NCBI GenBank assembly: GCA_025345505.1
Contig: JANVCC010000012.1
Coordinates: 12,369,845 to 12,433,844 of the forward strand
Length of the DNA: 64,000 nucleotides
From: Todiramphus chloris collaris
Taxonomy: Eukaryota > Chordata > Aves > Coraciiformes > Alcedinidae
Direction of reading: 5' to 3'
Shown here: positions 1-11,569 of the stretch, in pieces
Numbering within the stretch: the stretch's first letter is position 1
How the letters are laid out: each line of letters opens with the position of its first letter
Position numbers and translations under genes: made by a program
The notes under the pieces: model-generated
Told to the model about the DNA's origin: nothing
What the model saw: only the letters and a program-made list of their open reading frames with translations
The model's database searches: none

Positions 1-399
1 AAAAGGAGAAAAAATAACTTGACCTGATCATTTCAACCAATTTACTGACTGACAGGTCTGACATCTGGGAAAGATTTTTGTTTCTGAGTAAGACTGTTAA
101 CAAAACACTGCAAAGACAATCTTTCTCTTAGAATTATTCCAATCTCCTTGATTTTCTTTATCTAGGTTCACCCAGAAACTCTTCACTGATTATTATTTTC
201 CTCAAAATAAACATCAGATGTAAGTTAGCATGTAATTTGCTCCATTAAGTACCTTTGATATCAGTGTCTGTCAGGAACTGTAGATACTCTCAGTGCTATA
301 ATATGAGGAATAGCTGTTTTATCAAGACTGTCTTTTCTTGGTCTCTTGAAGAGGCTGGGAAATTATCAGATCAGATTATCTTCCACAAGGCAGAATATG
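1..399. other. AT-rich non-coding DNA
   Basis: Unique-looking AT-rich sequence up to the tail of the first CR1. I see no repeat, splice-flanked exon or RNA gene in it. Short open frames are no longer than expected by chance. Confidence 0.5.
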
Positions 400-1482
400 T
401 TCTTCATAGAATTGTTTTGGTTGCAAGAGACCTTTAAGATCATCAAGTCCAATCATTAACCAAGCCCTGTCAGGTCACCCCTGCACCATGTCACCCAGCA
501 CCACATCTATATGTCTTTTAAATACCTCCAGGGATGGTGACTCAACCACTTCCCTGGGCAGCCTGTTTCAATTCTCTACAACCTTTCCTGTAAAGAAAAG
601 TCTTCCTAATATCCAATTAAAACTTCCCATGGTGCAACTTGAAGCCATTTCCTCCTGTGCTATCACTTCTTACTTGGGAGAAATTACTGAACCCCACCTC
701 ACTACAGACTCATTTCAAGTAGCTGTATAGAGTGTTAAGTGCAGGACCCTGCACTTGATTTTGTTGAAACTTCATGTCATTGGCCTCAACCCATTGATCT
801 GTTCCATCCAGATCCCTTTGTAAAGTCTCCTTACCCTCAAGCAGATCAACACTTCCACCTAACTTGGTGTTGTCTGCAAACTTACTCAGGATTCCCTCGA
901 TCTGTGTATCCATATCTTTGGTAAAGATATTAAATAGAATGAGTCCCAGTATTGAGCCCTTGGGAGCACAACTTGTGACCAGCTGCCAACTGAATTTAAC
1001 TCCATTCACTGCAGCTCCTAGGGCCTGGCCATCCAGACAGTTTTTTATCCAATGAAGTATACACCCATCCTAGACATAAGCACCCAGTTTCTGCAGGAGA
1101 ACACCATGGGAATATGTGTAGAAAACTATATTAAAATCTAAGTAGACAACTTCCACAGCCATTCCGTCATCCACTAAATAAGTCACTTTGTCATAGGAGA
1201 TCAGGTTAGTCAAGGAGCACCTTCATTTCATAAACCCTTCATGACTGGACCTGATTGTCTGTTTGTCCTGTATGTGACGTGTGATGGCACTCAAATGACC
1301 TGCTTCATAACCATCCCCAGCACAAAGGTCTGAAGGTCATACTAATAGGCCTGTAGCTTCCCAGATCCTCCTTCTGGCCCTTCTTGCAGATGGGCATCAA
1401 ATTTACTAAATTCCAGTCCCCAGTTAGTCAGGACTGCTCATAAATGGTGGATGATAATGCTGATAAAAAGGAGTTGAACAAC
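400..1482 (-). mobile_element. CR1 LINE, 5'-truncated and internally deleted, minus strand
   Basis: Read on the minus strand, this runs from the reverse transcriptase (RT) palm of CR1 ORF2 to the 3' tail. Recognisable landmarks are KKGQKEDLGSYRPIS, VVYLDFN (family: YLDFSKAFDT), [14 protein letters not shown] and [16 protein letters not shown]. Near 738 the frame jumps from QGPALN directly to LYSYLK.VCSEVG, which in the family lies about 150 residues further on, so the end of the palm and the thumb are deleted. The rest (about 725-430) is the C-terminal end and 3' UTR. The 3' end near 400 carries a degenerate ATTCTATG motif. Stops and frameshifts make it inactive, and the FADD metal-binding motif is FADN. 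Confidence 0.93.
740..1482 (-). pseudogene. CR1 ORF2 reverse transcriptase fragment
   Basis: Decayed RT domain of CR1 ORF2, in several frames. The open part at 740-1009 (minus) holds the block from [19 protein letters not shown] through FADNTKLGG. The upstream part contains a frame-broken YLDF block and the finger motif YRPIS. In active copies this protein copies CR1 RNA at the chromosomal target site. Here the second catalytic Asp of FADD is Asn and several stops interrupt the reading. It lacks the endonuclease, so it is a 5'-truncated dead copy. Confidence 0.88.
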
Positions 1483-2664
1483 TCAAAAAAAGAAAGTGAA
1501 AAAACCCAAAGAAAAAAAGTCTTCTGTCAGTCAAACATATTTCAGAGCATTTAATATAGTTAATTTGGCACTTTTCAGCTTTCACATATTTCCCTATATT
1601 TATTATGACTTTTTAAATGCTTATTTTCTGCCAAGTGATTCATAATAGGTTTAGAGAACTAGGGAACAAGTGCTATTATTTTTTATGTAAATTGTTTGGA
1701 GGCGAAGGACTGAAGACATATTAAAAGAATATAAAGGTATCTGTTTGGAGATCTACTTTTTAACTAATTGAAGAATCATGTTATAAATTGGCCATTGAGT
1801 GATGCATAAAATTATTGCAGATCTTCACTGTTCCCAGCAATTTATATTTCCAAGGTGAAACCTTTACATTTGTATTACTTCTTGCCCTACATTTGAATCC
1901 ACACACAGCCATGTTATAGTGACCTCAGGAGATTCTAGTCATGTTGCAGGCCAGAAGATTTTTGCTAAATCATGTAATGGTTCAGCGCTGTATGTTAACT
2001 CAGCCAAGCAACATCTTCCTCCCAAATGAGCAACCTCTATAAAGGGTGACACCCCTAACTGGCTACTGAAGTCTGGGAGTTCACTTCTAATTAGAGATGA
2101 CAAAACCTTGACACAATCAGTAGCACTGGGAACTGAAATTCGGTTTCTTGAGTAAAACAGTCTTCAGTTTTTTCCTTTCAACATTATTAAGAGCCCTGAG
2201 GATAATAACAGAATGTGAGAGAAAGATAATATGATCAAAAAGATGCAATTCTCCACCTTCTTTACCTGTGGCATGAAGAAGGTTTAAAAAAAAGTATATT
2301 TTAGGAGCACATACAGCAACAGAAGAAATTAGTACACTTTCATGGAACTCAGGAAATGTTAGACAGAACATTGCAAATGCAAGTTTTTATTTAAATAGCA
2401 CTAATTTGCCAAATATTTTAGAAGAGTAATAGAAAGGAATCAATACATATCTGTAGTTTGAATGAAGCAAGTGTATTATTTATTACTTTTAAACTATTTA
2501 TAAAAATCTACAAAGGGGTCTCAGATGGTCATGTATTTATAGTGGGTGGAAATTTCAGTCACCTTTTTCAAGACCTTGTTTTTTTCACTGTTTATAAGCA
2601 AAGTGAAAATGTTTACTCTTATGTAGTTTAATGAAAACTAATGTGTCAAGATGGTCCTTGTCAG
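1483..2664. other. AT-rich non-coding DNA
   Basis: No repeat family or exon recognised. A minus-strand open stretch at 2117-2371 (84 codons) has no recognisable domain and is probably chance. Confidence 0.45.
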
Positions 2665-2748
2665 ACAGCTCTGGCTGATCGTGCTTGAGCAGGAGGTTGG
2701 ACTAGGTGATCTCAAAAGATGCATTCCAGCCTCACAATTCTGTGAATA
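2665..2748 (+). mobile_element. CR1 3'-tail fragment
   Basis: The phrase GAGCAGGAGGTTGGACTAG, then GATCTC, CATTCCAGCCTCACAATTCTGTGA, is the CR1 3' UTR and terminal ATTCTGTG motif. Only about 80 bp survive, so the copy is extremely 5'-truncated. It runs directly into an (AAAT)n repeat. Confidence 0.8.
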
Positions 2749-2761
2749 AATAAATAAATAT
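2745..2761. repeat. (AAAT)4 microsatellite
   Basis: Four copies of AAAT directly after the CR1 tail, probably expanded from the CR1 3' terminus. Confidence 0.85.
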
Positions 2762-5013
2762 AGCAAAAGTGGATCAGGGAGTTAATGCGCTTACCTTTAA
2801 ACTCAGGATTATGCCTCTGGATTTGATCTAAAAAGTAGATGCATTTGATTCTCACAGGTTACTTGTACAATTGCCCACTAGGTAAAAGCAACATATTCAT
2901 TTGGAGGTACAATAAGAATGCAGTATTCTGCCTCTCCTGACAGAAACAGAGTAAAGGTTGTTGTGAACAGATTAAGCTATTTTGAAAAGCTCGATGTGGA
3001 TTGATATGAAAGGTCATGGAGAGGTCATGACATGCTGTGGACTCAATGTATCCAAATGGACACATGGTTTCTACCAGTGTTTTTGTACTGATGTCCATGG
3101 CTTTTAAGAAATCAGCAGTTAGCTGAAAAAAATCTGAGACGTACTTTTTGCCAGTAAGAGTAAGATGATGCAGTAGGGAAGAAATGGCTTGAGGAGACTG
3201 CCAAGCTAGTGACCTCTGAGGAACTTACAGTTTGACGGTTGTTTTAAGATTCAGGTAATTGAACTCAGTTCTGCTTTTGAATGCATAGATACAAAGCTTT
3301 TTATTAAATGCCAAGGAGTATACTTGATGGAATAAAATTTACCAAAATTAATATGCATTGCTTCAGAAAAATAATGCAATGTTAAAAGGAAATGTAATGT
3401 GCAATCTTAAAGATAAGTGATTTGCATTCATATAAGAGTTCCATGACCAAATATCAAATATGAGACTCATGCCTCCAACCACATCACATGTCCAGTTCAA
3501 CATAAGATTAGAACAACAAACACAGTCCACAAGAACCCCTTGAATATTAAGGGCAATTCTCTGTAATTGTAAGCAGCTATAAGAAATACATCAAGGTCAG
3601 AAGGGTCTGTGGTACTTTATTAAATGTGAGATTTTTTCAAATATGTCTGTTCGTCTGGAACAATTAGTTTAGTATTTGGACAGATGCAGTGAAAAGTAAA
3701 GTTTTTAACATTCTCAGTGACAGACTTTTACCTCTGAAATTCTTTACTGAAGGAAATTAGAAGCTATTTTCTGAATACAATTCAAAACATTCTTTTATTC
3801 AGCAGGCAAAAATACAACTATTTAACAGATGGATATAGTAACCATAATAGGATTTACTCCATGGAGAAAGCAGGATGTCCTGGTCTGCAAGCCAATTAGT
3901 CTATCTCCAATTATTTTGTGTCTCAGAGGAAGACTGTTGATTCAGGAATCCAATTCCCACTTGAGTTTATTTAAAATCAGTCCATTTTCTAGGGGTTGAC
4001 CATTAAATCAAAATCTTTTAAGACTAACTGATATTATGGGATTATGCACTGTTGTGGGAGATTTACTATTTCTATCTGTGCACAACTGTTTAATTCCAAT
4101 TACAAATATGCTCCATGGCAGTAGAAAAGCCCAACACAGTTCATAATGCATGGAAAGTGTATATATTGATTCTTTTACCAGATGAAAGTAAAAAACCCTC
4201 TCACATTGTATGTTTTTGATTTTGTGGAGGCAGAGGAAACATCTTAAGGACCAGGACACGAGGGAGTCTATGATAATAGAATAACATCACCTCTCAAAAA
4301 CTCTCACTTGTAGGGATTGTCGGGTAAATGCACACGAGCATCTATAGATCTGTGTCAGGTTAACCTCAGTCACTGTCTCTTTCCATCAGAGAGTGCAGAA
4401 GAGAGAGTATTCAGTCTGAATCAATGTTTAGAAGTACACAATACTGAACTGAAGCAAAGCAAGTGTTCATATGCACTTAAAAATACACACACACAAGCTG
4501 CTAAAAAGTGTTCCTTTTTAATTTCTTGTCTTGATCCCCCTGTTGTGTGTCACTTTCCAACTTGGCAGCTTAGAGCTGGCTCTTGCCAAGCTTCACTTTT
4601 CCTTCCCCATTTTAATCTTTCTTTCTGGTAGCTCTGGGTTAGCCTGAGATTTAACCTTGCAAATATCTTTGATACATGCATATAGATTTGACAAATATTT
4701 TCAGAACCTCTATATTGCTATATTGACAGCTATGATTTTCACATTGAAGACAAGACTTTTTTTTGGGGGGAGTAAGCACAAGATTTTTAATTATTATTTA
4801 TTTTTCCCAGGAAATAAATATTTAACTTCCAAATATTCATGCAGCACTATATATATGTTAAAGAAAACGCCAAACCCAAACCTACTTTTCTGTGCTGTCT
4901 ATTTATATGCCATCGGTGCATAAAAGTATGTTAAGAGAGTAATTGTCACAGAGCTGTCTAGTACTACTACTCCTGTGGATGTGATAGAAAGTCAGGGAAG
5001 TAAACTAAGCCTT
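2762..5013. other. AT-rich non-coding DNA
   Basis: No repeat family recognised. The longest open stretch (4317-4631, plus, 104 codons) does not start with ATG and has no recognisable domain or flanking splice sites. I do not call it a gene. Confidence 0.45.
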
Positions 5014-5104
5014 GAGTTCACCGCTTAATATGTCACATATGTGTATAAAAGTGTCAGATGAGTTCACCACTTAATACATCACATGTGTGTAAAAGTGTCA
5101 AGCT
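5014..5104. repeat. Tandem duplication, 2 x about 46 bp
   Basis: Copy 1 (5014-5059) and copy 2 (5060-5104) both begin GAGTTCACC and share the CTTAATA..TCACAT.TGTGTA core and AAAAGTGTCA end. They differ by a few substitutions and a 2-bp indel, so this is a moderately old local duplication. Confidence 0.85.
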
Positions 5105-7412
5105 ATGCTACTGCAGAAGGAGAGATGGAGAAGGGCTCTTCAAAGAAGAGGAAACATGTTGGGTTTTGATTGATTTACAGGCTGACATCCCACACTTTTA
5201 GTGAGAAATTTTGTATTGCCCTCATGGTGAAAGTTTCATCTAATTATTAAACACTGGGAGTATCTAAAACAACCAGAACTAAATTTACTTGGTACCAGTA
5301 AAGGGTAGTCTTTTCTTTGATATGATATTGCATGATGCTACTCGAATAAATGCATAACATTTTTAAGTGTTCTTTAATTAGGCAATGTTTGGGACTTCTT
5401 CAGTACATTAAATATTTCCTCATTCCACAAAATTGAATTCTTCATCAGAATACGTTATTGTTTCCAACATGCAAGCTTCTAAGAAATGTAGTCATTTAGG
5501 GGATAAAAGGAGAGATTAACTATTAATGCAATGTGTTGTCAATATTTGACACCCTACTTAGCATGACCATTATCTTCTACAATCTACAAAATTTATTCTT
5601 CATGCTCCCACTGTATTACTAGAGTGCCATATGGCCGTGCTTGTTTTTCTTCAAATAATTTTTACATAAACAGCTGGTGAGCTGTTTTCTTTGTAACATG
5701 GCACATATTTTCCAAGACAGTTAGGAAGGATTGATGTAAAGCTAATATCTGCAATGCTTTGCTTGTCAGGGTTGTAAGGAAACTCATATGTATTATTCAA
5801 AAACTCCAAGCTCATTCTGTGTTTTTGTTGCTTTGGAGGGAGCCCTTTTTTTCTTAATTGACTGCTGAGTGAAAAGATTACATTTTCCCACTTTCCACTG
5901 ATATAATCTTTGAAATAAGACTTAGTGTAGATGAATGCTTAATCACACAAAAGACAGTCAAATTATAAAGTCTTGTGGAAGCTCTTTAATATTAATTTGA
6001 TGAAAAGCTGTAGTTCAGCTAGCCTGGAATTTTACCCCTGGCACCTTATGTAAAGGTAAATCTCAGATGACTGGCAGCAAGGGGATTATTTCATTTACAG
6101 GTAACCAATTTATCTAATTTACTGCTTTATCCTATGAAATTCAGAGGGAACAGTACAGTATAAACAGTAACAAAAGCTAAGTTAAAGTTGGATTTAAAAT
6201 CTTTTTCTTAGCTATCAAATATATTTTTTCAAGGACATGCACAAAAGCCTGTTTGAGCCAGTGATGTTAGTTTGCAATAAGCTTTATGTGAAAATTAATT
6301 TTCACAACACGTGTCTGAAAAGTTTTGCAACATTCCTGTATCTCATTTATAAATAAAGTATATCACAGGTGATTATGAAAACAAAAGGAAACTTAACACT
6401 TTAAGAAAGATGACTAAATACTTTACAGATTTACTTTAGAAGCAAGACTTTTTGTTGTTTTCACAATTATGAGTAATAAATATATATTTTACTAGTGGTC
6501 AAAGCAAGCATTTTTGAAGGAAATATACATCATGTGGTATTTGACAGTTATTGAAATGTGTGGGAAATTCTGGGCTGGTGATGTAAAATTTCAAGTGAGT
6601 TGACTGCTGTTAGAAATATAGAGCAAGTTTCCCTCTCTTATGCCAGACTGTCACAGTGATTTACAGGACATCAGAAAGTTTAGTGGTGGAATACAGGTGT
6701 AGGACTACATTAAAATGGTCATTTGATGGCATCTATACAAATTCATTCCTGCCAGCAAGAACCTGTAATAGATTCTTCAGCTCAAGGATCTGGTACTTGA
6801 TTTTTCTTTTATAAGTAGGTTTTCGTGCCTGTTTGTACAGACATGATCTGCAGATTAAAACAATAAACTGAAAGGTAAATTAACATGCTCCTGAATTCTG
6901 CAGGGAATAGCAAACACTGCTGAAATTAAATAAAGAAATTTACCAATAAGTACCAGTTTTTAAAAAAGATCAGGACTTTTTGTGGAATACTTAGAAATTC
7001 CTGGGAGGCTCATCCTTGAATTTGTTTGGTGTATGGACTAGCTGCTGCTGCTACTTGAAGCAATTGCTCATTATAAAGCCATCTCAAGGATTAATAGTTA
7101 ATTCTACCTAAATTGAATAATTTTTTATATTTCATCAGTAGATGACTAAGAAAGTTTTAAGCCTGCTTAGGCTGATGTGGACAGAAGATGTGCAGGAGCT
7201 GGCCAAAATGAATGAAAGAATGAAAATTTGACAGTTTAAGAGGCGAGAAGTAAATGTTCCCACATCCTTACTGCCTTTTATATTCACCCTACTTTGAATC
7301 CAGCAAGCACTCTGGTAAGCTTTGCTGCCCAGACATCCATATCACCTTTTGGTTGTCAAAGAAGCTATGTCATTTGATCTAGACTGGAGCCTGAAGCAGT
7401 TTATTGCTGCTG
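5105..7412. other. AT-rich non-coding DNA
   Basis: Low-GC sequence without a recognised repeat or exon. A short GCTGCTGCT run lies near 7042. Nothing else supportable. Confidence 0.45.
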
Positions 7413-7461
7413 GACAAAAAGAAGATGGTGGACAAAAAGAAGATGGTGGACAAAAAGAAGT
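7413..7461. repeat. 18-bp tandem repeat, 2.7 copies, adjoining an inverted repeat
   Basis: The unit GACAAAAAGAAGATGGTG starts at 7413 and 7431, with a partial third copy at 7449. The third copy runs into an inverted sequence: GGACAAAAAGAA (7448-7459) pairs with TTCTTTTTGTCC (7475-7486). The repeat is a multiple of three and lies inside a 102-codon open frame (7322-7630), where it reads as GQKEDG repeats. That frame has no ATG at its start and no known domain. Confidence 0.85.
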
Positions 7462-7486
7462 CCATCTTCTGGATTTCTTTTTGTCC

Positions 7487-8349
7487 CAATCATCTACCAA
7501 AGAAAAGGAAAATTTTGAGCTACAAGTGGCCCATCTCTACAGCTGCATAGGTTCTCAAGAAAATATCGGATCACCAAAGGAAGGAAAGAATGCTGGGAAT
7601 GACACTGGGAATCCTATCAGCAGGACGTGACATAGGCCCAAATGGGCCTTCTGCTCAATGTATGTTTGCAAGTTCAGAGCATAAGGGCATTGAGGATGCC
7701 AACTGCTTACTCAACACACATGTCCCAGTTTTCTCTGTTGTTGCAGAACATTGTCATAACTGTTCAGTATAATTATTTTGTCCCGTAAGTGCAAATATGT
7801 TTGCTAGTGTGTTGGACTATTTTCTTCTTTTCTTTCCAAATAACTGATTATGTGTGTGCTACATTTTCTTATTGAAATTGTGCAGTAATACTGCCTTAAA
7901 ATAGTAATAAAAATCATGTGATAGACCACTTTGCATTGTTAAAATTGTATTTTATGACTCTGTTTCATCCTGGTACTCATATTCTGCAGTTTAAGTTGTG
8001 TTTGTACAATATAGGCATTATTTTTTCTGCTGTGCCATACCAACTACAAAACACTTAGATCCATGGGAAAACTTGACAAACAGTCAATTACAGCTATGGT
8101 AATACATAAGTAAATAAATAGACTTCAAATATTTCTTAAGTAATGGAAAACTATGGCAATAAATGCTTGTTGAGGGAATTAGTGAATACAGGTAAGCTAA
8201 AGAAATGTCTAAATATTTTTAGATAAACCATGATTTGACTTCCTATAAAGCAATTTATTTTGGGAAATAAGTAATACTTAAGCTTTGAACAACTGCTATA
8301 TCTATATAAGGTGTTATATTTTAACAGTTAAGAGGTATTTTTAACTCAG
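7487..8349. other. Non-coding DNA up to the large CR1
   Basis: AT-rich with no repeat family recognised. It ends at the first sequence resembling CR1 ORF1, near 8350. Confidence 0.45.
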
Positions 8350-8359
8350 ACAGAACACC

Positions 8360-9420
8360 CACAGAAACATACAGCCATCCAGGTCACAGGCTGTAAGGAA
8401 TGCCATAGCACTGGCAACTAATGACAGTGATGGGAACTGCTGCATATGGTGTGAACAGGCAGACGATGTCCTCTTCTGCGTAACTAAGTTACAAGAGGAA
8501 GTTGAAAGGCTGAGGAGCATCAGGGAGGATAAGCAGGAGAAAGACAGGTGGAGCCAGGCCCTGCCTTCCCTCAAACAGAAATGGAAGCAACCATCAGAAA
8601 GCACCCATGATCAGCAAGACCCTGCACCCTGCCCCTATCAGACCAGAGACAGTAGTCTCGATGGGGGAAGTGAACGGAGGCAAGTTCATCGTTGCGGCAA
8701 CAGGTGAACTCTTTCCTTGCCCACCTCACACACACCCCCCCAGTGCCACTGAAGAACATATATGAGGCCCTGGTTGAGAAAGACCAGACAAATGAGGATA
8801 ACGGTCAATGAACAACCTACACCCAACATTCATATGCCATCAGAAAGGCCTACTGCACGTGTCACAACTGCATCCACAAGAAAAAAAAAAAGGGTTATAA
8901 TTGTATTCCTTCTGAGATGACTAGAGTGTCCAGTATGCCGGGCACACCTTTCTCATAGGGAAGTCTGCTGTCTCCCTGGAGCCTGGGTTAAGGACATCAC
9001 CAGGAAACTTCCTAGCACGGTACAATCCTCAGATTATTATCCATTGCTGGCCTTCTATGTAGGCGGTGAGCACACTGAGAATAGTAATATAAGAACAATC
9101 AAAAGAGACTTTATAGCCTTGGGATGACTGGTGAGGGATTGTAGTGCACAAATTATCTTTTCCTCTATCCTTCCAGTGGCAGGCAGCAACATCAGATTGA
9201 ACAGGCAAATACATGGCTTCATAGCTGGTGTCACCATAACAATTTTGGGTTTTTTTGACAATGGGATGACCTAAACAGCAGCAGGTTTGCTGACACCTAA
9301 TGGGAAACAGCTTTCTCAAAAGGGGGAAGAGAGTCTGCACAAGAGATTTCAGGGCTGATTGACAGGGCTTTAAATTGGATGTGAAGGGGGAGGGCCATAT
9401 ATCCAGACTAGCTAGAGATG
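8360..9420 (+). pseudogene. CR1 ORF1 remnant (coiled coil + esterase-like domain)
   Basis: The first part reads NCCIWCEQADDVLFC, then KLQEEVERLRSIRE, then DRWSQALPSL: a Cys-rich patch followed by the charged coiled coil typical of CR1 ORF1, an RNA-binding partner of ORF2. It stops near 8704. After frameshifts, 8940-9400 matches the SGNH-hydrolase (esterase-like) half of CR1 ORF1: LPGAWVKDI, SSDYYPLLAFYVGG, IKRDFIALG and QIIFSSILPVAGS. The family HVGTND block reads YVGGEH here and the late D.VHLS-like block reads NGKQLS, so the catalytic Asn and Asp/His positions look lost. An A-run (8880-8892) lies between the two parts. Confidence 0.85.
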
Positions 9421-9469
9421 GCCATGGGTATTGTATTCCAGCACTTGTCGGGCAGCATGCTTACATTTT

Positions 9470-10820
9470 TAAGAACCAGGAGGTCTTCCACCCCCTCTCT
9501 GAAATTCTTATACACCAATACACAAAGCATGGGGAATAAGCAGGAGGAACTGGAGATCTATGTTCAGTCACAGGGCCATGATATTGCCATTACTGAGACA
9601 TGGTGGGATAGCTCACATGACTGGAATATTGTCATGGACAGTTATGTACTTTTTAGGAAAGACAGACCAGCAAGATGAGGCAGTGGAGTTGCTCTTTATG
9701 TTCATGAGCAATTGGAATGCATTGAGCTCTTCCTGGGTGGGGGGTGAAGAACTTGTTGAAAGCTTATGGGTGAGAAGGAGCATGCAAATATGTGACACTG
9801 TTGTGGGTGTCTACTACAGACCACCAAACCAGGAAGAAGATATTGACGAGACCTTCTACAGGCAGCTGGAATCACACGCCCTGGTGACTTCAATCACCCT
9901 GATATTTGTTGGAAAGGCTATACAGCGAGCCATACTCAGTCCAGAAGGCTCTTGCAATGAATGCATCAATGATAACTTCCCAATGCAGGTGTTCAAAGTG
10001 CCAGTTAGGAAGAGAGTCCTGCTGAACCTTGTATTAACAAACAAGGTTTGATAGGGGATATGAAGGTTGTGGGCAGCCTTGGTGGTAGTGATCATGACAT
10101 GGTAGAGTTTAGTATCATACAAGGAAGAAGCAAGGCCATAAGTAAGATTGCAACCCTGGACTTCAGGAGGGCTAACTTTGTCCTCTTCAAAGACCTACTT
10201 GGAGGAATCCCTTGGGCTAAGACTCTAGAAGGTAAGGGGGCCCAAGAGAGCTGGTTGATATTCAAACATTACTTTCTCCAAGCTAAAGACAGGTGCATTC
10301 CTCTGAGTAAAAAAATCAAGTAGAGGAGGCAGGAGACCTGCATGGATGAGCAAGGAGCTGCTAAAACACTCAAGTGGTAAAATGAAGTTCATAGCATGTG
10401 GAAAAAGGGACTGGTCTCTTGGGAGAATTATAGGAACTCTGTCATGGTTTGTAGGGGGGCAAGAAGGAAGGCCAAGGCCCTCTTAGAATTAACTTTGGCA
10501 AAGGAAGTAAAGGAGAGCAAGAAGGGCTTCTTCAAATACATCAATGGTAAAAGCAAGACTAGGGAAAATGTGGGCCCACTACTGCATGATGCAGGAGACC
10601 TGTCAACAGAGGATACAGAGAAGGCAGAGTTACTGAATGCCTTCTTGCTTCAGTCTTCACTGCTAAGACCAGCCCTTAGGAATCCCAGACCCTGGAAGTA
10701 AGAGTGAAAGCCTGGAAAGAGGAAGTCTCTCCACTGGTTGATGAGGTTAGAAATCACTTGCATAAACTGAACACACACAAATACAAGGGCCCTGATGGGC
10801 TGCACCCATGAGTGCTGAGG
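9470..10820 (+). pseudogene. CR1 ORF2 N-terminal part: APE-type endonuclease, broken
   Basis: The frame at 9418-9678 reads LYTNTQSMGNKQEELE, then DIAITETWWDSSHDWN, the standard opening of CR1 ORF2. The Glu of ITETWW is the expected metal-binding residue. After frame breaks come VGVYYRPPNQEED, GDFNHPDICWKG (another frame) and GGSDHDMVEF, which keeps the C-terminal SDH catalytic block. The linker to the RT (KSMWKKGL, KKGFFKYING, STEDTEKAELLNAFL) follows to 10700. At least five stops or frameshifts separate these blocks. In an active element this domain nicks target DNA; here the separate motifs survive but no continuous protein does. Confidence 0.92.
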
Positions 10821-10823
10821 GAG

Positions 10824-10828
10824 CTGGC
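10824..10828 (+). repeat. Left 5-bp target-site duplication (CTGGC)
   Basis: CTGGC precedes the LTR and is repeated at 11565-11569. Deleting the LTR and one copy restores the codons E-L-A-D-V-V-A-L-P of CR1 ORF2, which confirms the empty site. Confidence 0.9.
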
Positions 10829-11564
10829 TGTCCCATGTTCGTGAAGGATTCCCATTTCACAAAGGATGGCACCCACACACACACAGCTAATAAGCGAAAC
10901 CGATTTTATTCAAGCACTCACACACACAACTAATACGAAAAACCAATGTTATTCAAGCAAACCCAACTAGTTACCAAACATCCCTATATACATACCGACC
11001 CCAAGGTGGTAGACAAACCGCTGAACAGGAGGAGGGTACATAGTGCAGTGCTCAGGAAGAGGAGTCGGTAGGTCCTAATGCCTTCTGCAGGGCATCCCCT
11101 GGAACAAGATGTGCATCAGGTCAACCTTCCGAAAATGAATCCCCTTTCCCCACCACAGTGGGCTTATAGCTCTCCTGGCAGGGGCATGGAGACTATTCCA
11201 GCATCAATGCATGCATGGCCTGCATATGCACAGAGGCTGAACATTATTTTTCCACCTATAGTGGCTAACAGCGGTCATCCCTCCTGTTGTGCCTGTGTGG
11301 GGCTCTTGGGGCATCTCTGGTCATTGTTACTTCATCAATCTTCAGCATCCTCATCCTGTCCTTGAGATGTCCTTCTGTTGTTTGATTCCTGATATCACTC
11401 ATCAGACAACAAGGAGCTGGCTAAGACTGGATGACTTCCTGATTCCCCTGTGCACCTGCACATTTCAGACGTGGGAGCGAGTACTGTGCTCTCCAGTGCA
11501 GAGCAACAACAGTGGTGTGCCAGAGGGCCACAACAACGGAGCAACATGTTCCAATAGAGATGCA
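10829..11564 (-). mobile_element. Solo LTR of an endogenous retrovirus, inserted in CR1 ORF2
   Basis: A 736-bp block with no CR1 similarity splits a continuous CR1 RT reading. It begins TGTCCC and ends ATGCA, so it has TG...CA termini, and is flanked by CTGGC on both sides. No gag, pol or env sequence is present, so it is a solo LTR left by LTR-LTR recombination. Minus-strand orientation is inferred from an AATAAA signal at 10910-10905 and a TATATA element at 10990-10985, about 75 bp upstream of it in that direction. Five-bp duplications are usual for ERVL-type integrases, but the family is not identified. Confidence 0.85.
10905..10990 (-). promoter_or_regulatory. LTR core promoter (TATATA) and poly-A signal (AATAAA)
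   Basis: On the minus strand TATATA (10990-10985) is followed about 75 bp later by AATAAA (10910-10905), the U3/R order expected inside an LTR. Placement is by motif only; activity is unknown. Confidence 0.55.
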
Positions 11565-11569
11565 CTGGC
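11565..11569 (+). repeat. Right 5-bp target-site duplication (CTGGC)
   Basis: Second copy of CTGGC, directly after the LTR's terminal CA. The CR1 frame resumes here (ADVVALPFSIIF). Confidence 0.9.

Noticed and set aside
9560..10051. 163-codon plus-strand open frame
   Set aside because: Only parts match CR1 ORF2 (VGVYYRPPNQEED); the rest is an off-frame reading of the decayed endonuclease, not a separate gene.
10829..11564. A full provirus at this LTR
   Set aside because: No gag, pol, env, primer-binding site or second LTR is present; the 736 bp between the target repeats is one LTR only.
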